A model generated the notes under the pieces. The model had not been told where the DNA came from. It saw only the letters and a program-made list of their open reading frames with translations, and ran no database searches. A program made the position numbers and the translations under genes. Below, piece after piece: positions 18,193 through 21,602 of a DNA stretch of 21,602 bases (within the stretch, counting starts at the first letter, position 1; the number at the start of each line of letters is the position of its first letter). This DNA comes from DASSFZ01 sp036514635 (GTDB lineage Bacteria; Chloroflexota; Anaerolineae; Fen-1058), in the NCBI GenBank assembly GCA_036514635.1, contig DATBWU010000163.1:1-21602 (forward strand). Reading direction: 5' to 3'.

Positions 18193-20073
18193 ATGGGCAA
18201 GATTATCGGTATCGATCTGGGCACCACGAACTCTGTCGCGGCTGTGCTGGAGGGTGGCGACCCGGTCGTCATCACAACCGCCGAAGGCAGCCGCCTGCTG
18301 CCATCGATTGTCGCGTTTGCCAAGAATGGCGAGCGACTCGTCGGCCAGACGGCCAAGCGACAAGCAGTCATCAACCCGGAAAACACCGTCTTCAGCATCA
18401 AGCGCTTCATGGGCAAGCGCTACGAAGACGTGCGCCACGAGCAGGTTCCGTACAAAGTTGCAGCCGGGCCGAACGGCGACGCGCGTGTGCATATTCCGCA
18501 AGCCGGCAAGGACTTCACGCCGCAGGAAATCTCGGCAATGATCCTCCAGAAACTCAAGAAGGATGCCGAAGCGTACCTGGGCGAGCCGGTCACGCAGGCC
18601 GTCGTCACCGTGCCCGCTTACTTCAACGACAGCCAGCGCCAGGCGACGAAGGATGCCGGCAAAATCGCCGGGCTGGAAGTGCTGCGCATCATCAACGAGC
18701 CGACGGCAGCCGCGTTGGCTTATGGCCTGGATAAGAAGAATGATGAGACGATCCTCGTCTTCGACCTGGGCGGCGGCACGTTCGACGTATCGCTGCTGGA
18801 AGTGGGCGAGGGCGTGGTCGAGGTGAAGGCGACGAGCGGCGATACGCACCTCGGCGGTGACGACTGGGATGTAGTGATTGTCGACGCCGTCGCCGACGAG
18901 TTCAAGCGCGAGCAAGGCGTCGATCTACGGCAGGATCGACAGGCGCTCCAACGTCTGCGCGAGGCCGCCGAGAAGGCCAAGATCGAGTTGTCGAGCGCAA
19001 TGGAGACGGAGATCAACCTGCCGTTCATCACCGCCGATGCCTCCGGGCCAAAGCACCTTCAGACGAAGTTGACGCGCGCCAGGTTCGAGCAACTGAGCCA
19101 GCATTTGGTGAAGCGATTGCGCGGCCCGTTCGAGCAGGCGCTGCGCGACGCGAAGATCACGCCCGGTGACATCGCCGAGGTGGTGTTGGTCGGCGGCGTG
19201 ACGCGGATGCCGATGGTTCAGCAGTTGGTGCGCGAACTGGCGGGCGGCAAGGAGCCGAACAAGAGCGTCAACCCTGACGAGGTGGTTGCGGTCGGCGCGG
19301 CGATTCAGGCCGGCGTGCTGGGCGGCGAAGTGAAGGACGTGCTGTTGCTCGACGTGACGCCGCTGTCGCTGGGTGTCGAGACGCTGGGGAACGTGATGAC
19401 AACGCTGATCCCGCGCAACACGACTATCCCGTACAAGAAGACTGAAGTCTTCAGCACGGCGGATGACAACCAGACGGCCGTCGACATCCACGTCTTGCAG
19501 GGCGAGCGACCGATGGCCGCCGACAACATGACGCTGGGCCGATTCCGGCTGGAAGGTATCTCACCTGCGCCGCGTGGCCTACCCCAAATCGAAGTTACTT
19601 TCGACATCGATGCGAACGGCATCCTGAACGTGTGGGCGAAGGACAAGGCCACAGGCCAGGAGCAGAAGATCGCCATCACTGCATCGACCAATCTGTCTAA
19701 GAGCGACATCGACCGAATGGTGCAGGAAGCGCAGCGGAATGCCGGCGAGGATCGGCGCCGCGCCGAGCTGGTGCAGGCGCGCAACGAGGCCGACCTGATC
19801 ATCTACCAGGCCGAGAAGAGCCTGCGCGACCTGGGCGACAAAGTCGCGGCGGGCGATCGACAGCGGGTCGAGAGCAAGATCGGCGAACTCAAGTCGGCGA
19901 TGAACGGCAACGATGCTGCACACATCCGCCGGCTGATCGGCGAACTCCAGCAGGCGACGCTGGCGATCGGCCAGAGTATGTACCAGACGCCCGAGTCGGG
20001 CGGCTCGGCCCGGTCGGGCAACGATCGAGCGGAAGGCGAAGACGTAGTCGAAGGCGAGTTCCGCCAGGTTTAA
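18193..20073 (+). CDS. dnaK: Molecular chaperone DnaK (Hsp70)
   Basis: A 626-residue Hsp70. ATG 18193 is chosen because AAGGGAG lies six bases upstream and the protein then begins MGKIIGIDLGTTNS as the family does; an in-frame ATG at 18175 overlaps the ribosome site. Nucleotide-binding motifs are phosphate-1 IGIDLGTTNS (5-14), phosphate-2 VFDLGGGTFDVS (189-200) and adenosine VVLVGGVTRMP (from about 330). The interdomain linker is DVLLLDVTPLSLGVET (from 382). The substrate-binding beta domain and helical lid follow, with a short acidic tail ending EGEFRQV. It folds and protects proteins in the cytoplasm with DnaJ and GrpE, neither of which is encoded nearby. It seems to be transcribed alone, from the region with 11-bp repeats and the inverted repeat. 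It may be the main or a second copy. Confidence 0.97.
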   Translation: MGKIIGIDLGTTNSVAAVLEGGDPVVITTAEGSRLLPSIVAFAKNGERLVGQTAKRQAVINPENTVFSIKRFMGKRYEDVRHEQVPYKVAAGPNGDARVHIPQAGKDFTPQEISAMILQKLKKDAEAYLGEPVTQAVVTVPAYFNDSQRQATKDAGKIAGLEVLRIINEPTAAALAYGLDKKNDETILVFDLGGGTFDVSLLEVGEGVVEVKATSGDTHLGGDDWDVVIVDAVADEFKREQGVDLRQDRQALQRLREAAEKAKIELSSAMETEINLPFITADASGPKHLQTKLTRARFEQLSQHLVKRLRGPFEQALRDAKITPGDIAEVVLVGGVTRMPMVQQLVRELAGGKEPNKSVNPDEVVAVGAAIQAGVLGGEVKDVLLLDVTPLSLGVETLGNVMTTLIPRNTTIPYKKTEVFSTADDNQTAVDIHVLQGERPMAADNMTLGRFRLEGISPAPRGLPQIEVTFDIDANGILNVWAKDKATGQEQKIAITASTNLSKSDIDRMVQEAQRNAGEDRRRAELVQARNEADLIIYQAEKSLRDLGDKVAAGDRQRVESKIGELKSAMNGNDAAHIRRLIGELQQATLAIGQSMYQTPESGGSARSGNDRAEGEDVVEGEFRQV

Positions 20074-20077
20074 TGTG

Positions 20078-20112
20078 AGGTGACCGGCGCCTTGCAGGTG
20101 ACGGTCACTTTT
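20078..20112 (+). terminator. Probable intrinsic terminator after dnaK
   Basis: GTGACCG (20080-20086) and CGGTCAC (20102-20108) form a stem just after the dnaK stop codon, followed directly by TTTT. The loop is long (15 bases), so the hairpin is modest. The position fits termination of a single-gene dnaK transcript. Confidence 0.5.
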
Positions 20113-20158
20113 CCGGCTAAATGTCAGGGACACGAGAGGCATCCGGGCCGATTTCGGA

Positions 20159-20164
20159 TATAAT
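20159..20164 (+). promoter_or_regulatory. Candidate -10 element for the metallopeptidase gene
   Basis: A perfect TATAAT lies 55 bases before ATG 20220 and downstream of the terminator. No recognisable -35 hexamer was found at the usual distance, so the call rests on the -10 and position. Confidence 0.35.
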
Positions 20165-20219
20165 CCAGGCAACTTTGGAAATGGACTGAAGCATTGGAGC
20201 AGGGTTAAGGGAGGTTCAC

Positions 20220-20909
20220 ATGTTCTTTGATCCCATGTATTTTGTGTTCATCATGCCGGCTCTGCTGCTGGCACTCTACGCGCAATGGAGGGTGCGCAGC
20301 GCCTATAGTCACTGGCTGCGCGTCTCCAATGCGCGAAACCTGACCGGCGCAGATGCAGCCCGGTATCTGTTGAGCGCAAATCAACTCGGCGACGTCACCA
20401 TCGAAGATACGCCGGGCGAATTGACCGATCACTACGATCCGCGCCGCAAGACGCTGCGACTGTCAAAGGGCGTCGCCAGTTCACGCTCGGTTGCCTCGCT
20501 GGCGATCGTGGCCCACGAGGTCGGGCACGCGGTGCAGGATGCGACGGCTTACGCGCCGCTGCAACTGCGCGGCGCGATCGTGCCGGCGATAACGATCAGC
20601 TCGTACATCGGCCCACTGCTGTTCTTCATCGGCCTGCTGCTGCGAAGCATGGAGCTGGCCTGGCTGGGCGTGATCTTCTTCGGCGGCACGGTGGTGTTCT
20701 CGCTGCTGACGCTGCCGGTCGAGTTGAATGCATCGTCGCGGGCGATTGCGATGCTGCGCAACGATGGGTTGGTCACTACCGCCGAAGAAGAAGGCGGTGC
20801 ACGCAGCGTCCTGAGTGCCGCCGCGCTGACGTACATTGCATTCCTGGCTCAGACACTGTTGACGTTGCTGTACTACATCTCGATCCTGTCGGGCAGCCGG
20901 CGTCGTTAG
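20220..20909 (+). CDS. Membrane zinc metallopeptidase, YugP-like (PF04298)
   Basis: A 229-residue protein; ATG 20220 has AAGGGAGG six bases upstream. An N-terminal membrane helix (about 5-21) precedes a soluble segment. The HEVGH zinc motif is at residues 99-103, with catalytic Glu100. Two or three hydrophobic helices follow (about 117-165), then PVELNASSRA with Glu168 as the probable third zinc ligand, and a C-terminal helix near 203-224. This is the layout of the YugP family of neutral zinc membrane peptidases, and the length is normal. The biological substrate of the family is poorly known. It has its own candidate promoter and appears independent of dnaK, though a role in envelope protein quality control would suit the neighbour (inference). 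Confidence 0.92.
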   Translation: MFFDPMYFVFIMPALLLALYAQWRVRSAYSHWLRVSNARNLTGADAARYLLSANQLGDVTIEDTPGELTDHYDPRRKTLRLSKGVASSRSVASLAIVAHEVGHAVQDATAYAPLQLRGAIVPAITISSYIGPLLFFIGLLLRSMELAWLGVIFFGGTVVFSLLTLPVELNASSRAIAMLRNDGLVTTAEEEGGARSVLSAAALTYIAFLAQTLLTLLYYISILSGSRRR

Positions 20910-21012
20910 GACTTACCAGCGCTCTGTACGAGTCGCCTGTTTCCTCGCGGGTTGCATGGTATCCGCTCCATGCGCAGTTCGCAGACAAGGCGTGTTTTTG
21001 TACGCATCCGAG

Positions 21013-21047
21013 AGAAACCGGGACTCCTCCGGAGAGACCCGGTTTCT
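21013..21047. repeat. Nested palindromic repeat (AGAAACCGGG type)
   Basis: AGAAACCGGG (21013-21022) and CCCGGTTTCT (21038-21047) are perfect 10-bp inverted arms. Inside, CTCC and GGAG (21024-21034) form a second hairpin. AGAAACC/GGTTTCT palindromes resemble REP-like dispersed repeats of Chloroflexota and cyanobacteria (recalled, not searched). It lies about 100 bases after the metallopeptidase stop and could also act as a terminator. Confidence 0.6.
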
Positions 21048-21101
21048 GTTGTGTATCAAGGCAGTTGTTCCTGGGCAAGCGCTGCGCCCCTGACCGGGAA
21101 C

Positions 21102-21123
21102 GCCGGACGGTTCACCGTCCGGC
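21102..21123. repeat. Strong GC hairpin
   Basis: GCCGGACGG and CCGTCCGGC form a perfect 9-bp stem around TTCA, extendable by one T-A pair. No T-run follows. It is probably part of the same repeat cluster as its neighbours. Confidence 0.55.
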
Positions 21124-21173
21124 TGAGAGCGTGGCAGCCCGGAGGGCTCGGGGCAACGACTGATTCTCGTTCT

Positions 21174-21203
21174 GATCCGCGTGCATCCGCGTTTGTCCGT
21201 GTC
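21174..21203. repeat. Three tandem 10-bp repeats (ATCCGCGT type)
   Basis: GATCCGCGTG, CATCCGCGTT and TGTCCGTGTC are consecutive imperfect 10-bp units with a TCCG(C/T)GT core. Similar ATCCGCGT-like intergenic repeats are recalled from several environmental bacterial genomes; no function is known to me. Confidence 0.5.
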
Positions 21204-21328
21204 CACATTTCCCCTGAAGTCGGTAGAGACGCGTTTTGTCACCAGACTTGCCGTGTGCAGATGGCTGGGTTATGATGAGCGGCGCGGCAGCATTCCACAC
21301 TCGATCAGACATCCCAGGAGGGACCATC

Positions 21329-21514
21329 ATGAACCTGCCACCACTCCTCTACCTGTCACGTGCCGACGTAGAACGCGTGGCACTGGATATGCGTGCCATC
21401 ATCGACCTGCTGGAAGCCGCTTTCAAGGAGAAGGGCCAGGGCCGGATAGAAATGCCGCTTAAGCCTAGATTTCGCACCTTACCAATCGAATACCGAAGCA
21501 CTGATGCAGAATAG
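21329..21514 (+). pseudogene. Truncated ornithine cyclodeaminase/mu-crystallin family gene, N-terminal remnant
   Basis: An open frame of 61 codons from ATG 21329 with a strong AGGAGG seven bases upstream. Residues 1-46 fit the N-terminus of the ornithine cyclodeaminase/mu-crystallin family: LLYLSRADVERVALDMRAIIDLLEAAFKEKGQGR followed by EMPLKP. Intact members are about 300-350 residues and continue with the NAD-binding domain. Here the family sequence ends near 21475, about 15 unrelated codons follow, and the frame stops at 21512-21514. A 6-bp hairpin (AGCCGC/GCGGCT, 21515-21535) comes right after. The missing part does not appear in the remaining 88 bases in any frame I can recognise. It is a broken gene, from insertion, deletion or an assembly join. 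The intact ribosome site suggests recent loss. Confidence 0.7.
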
Positions 21515-21602
21515 AGCCGCCTGACAGAAGCGGCTGGCGTATCCGGGCGGCGTTCGAGCGTGCCGCACTACCCCTTTGGCCTGCGTTGCGCCGTAGGATA
21601 GG

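Larger units (their letters stand above)
20910..21328. other. Non-coding region dense in hairpins and short repeats
   Basis: About 420 bases separate the metallopeptidase from the cyclodeaminase remnant. Open frames here are short, run through the palindromes and match no family I know. The region holds the two strong hairpins and the 10-bp repeats listed separately. No tRNA or other named RNA was recognised. Confidence 0.6.

Noticed and set aside
20952..21275. A 107-codon + strand open frame in the repeat cluster
   Set aside because: It runs through the palindromes and tandem repeats, has no ribosome site and no family resemblance.

Overview
The window is bacterial, about 60% GC, with every recognisable gene on the + strand. 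HAMP-GAF sensors that stop short of any output domain, PF04392-type lipoproteins beside them, and stacked PAS/GAF kinases resemble Chloroflexota (Anaerolineae-like) genomes. That assignment is inference from gene style; no rRNA or tRNA gene is visible.

Bases 3-14852 form a long signalling island. It starts with a membrane Cache-HAMP-GAF sensor cut by the left window edge. Two tandem paralogous substrate-binding lipoproteins follow, then a second dCache-HAMP-GAF sensor whose GAF cassette is about 88% identical to that of the first. Next is a multi-pass membrane GAF protein, overlapping by ATGA a soluble histidine kinase (three PAS, two GAF, HisKA, HATPase). The island ends with a threonine-synthase-like PLP enzyme fused to a response-regulator receiver, and two stand-alone receivers. 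No DNA-binding or GGDEF/EAL output domain is encoded in it. The only effector joined to a receiver is the PLP enzyme, which is the most unusual feature of the window. Spacing is tight (ATGA and TGATG overlaps, short gaps), so much of the island is probably co-transcribed.

Bases 14881-18050 hold a GNAT acetyltransferase, a six-unit ankyrin-type protein and an FAD-dependent (DAO family) oxidoreductase. Two compact repeat elements interrupt this stretch: a 141-bp near-palindrome with terminal inverted repeats (14311-14451), and a nested GC-rich cruciform (15806-15868) preceded by a sequence resembling the ends of the first element.

Bases 18051-20112 hold a stand-alone dnaK without grpE or dnaJ. 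Its upstream region carries four 11-bp direct repeats and a 17-bp-arm inverted repeat that is not CIRCE. A likely intrinsic terminator follows the gene. A YugP-type membrane zinc metallopeptidase lies at 20220-20909. Bases 20910-21328 are non-coding and dense in hairpins and short repeats. The window ends with a 61-residue N-terminal remnant of an ornithine cyclodeaminase/mu-crystallin family gene that loses its family sequence and then stops.
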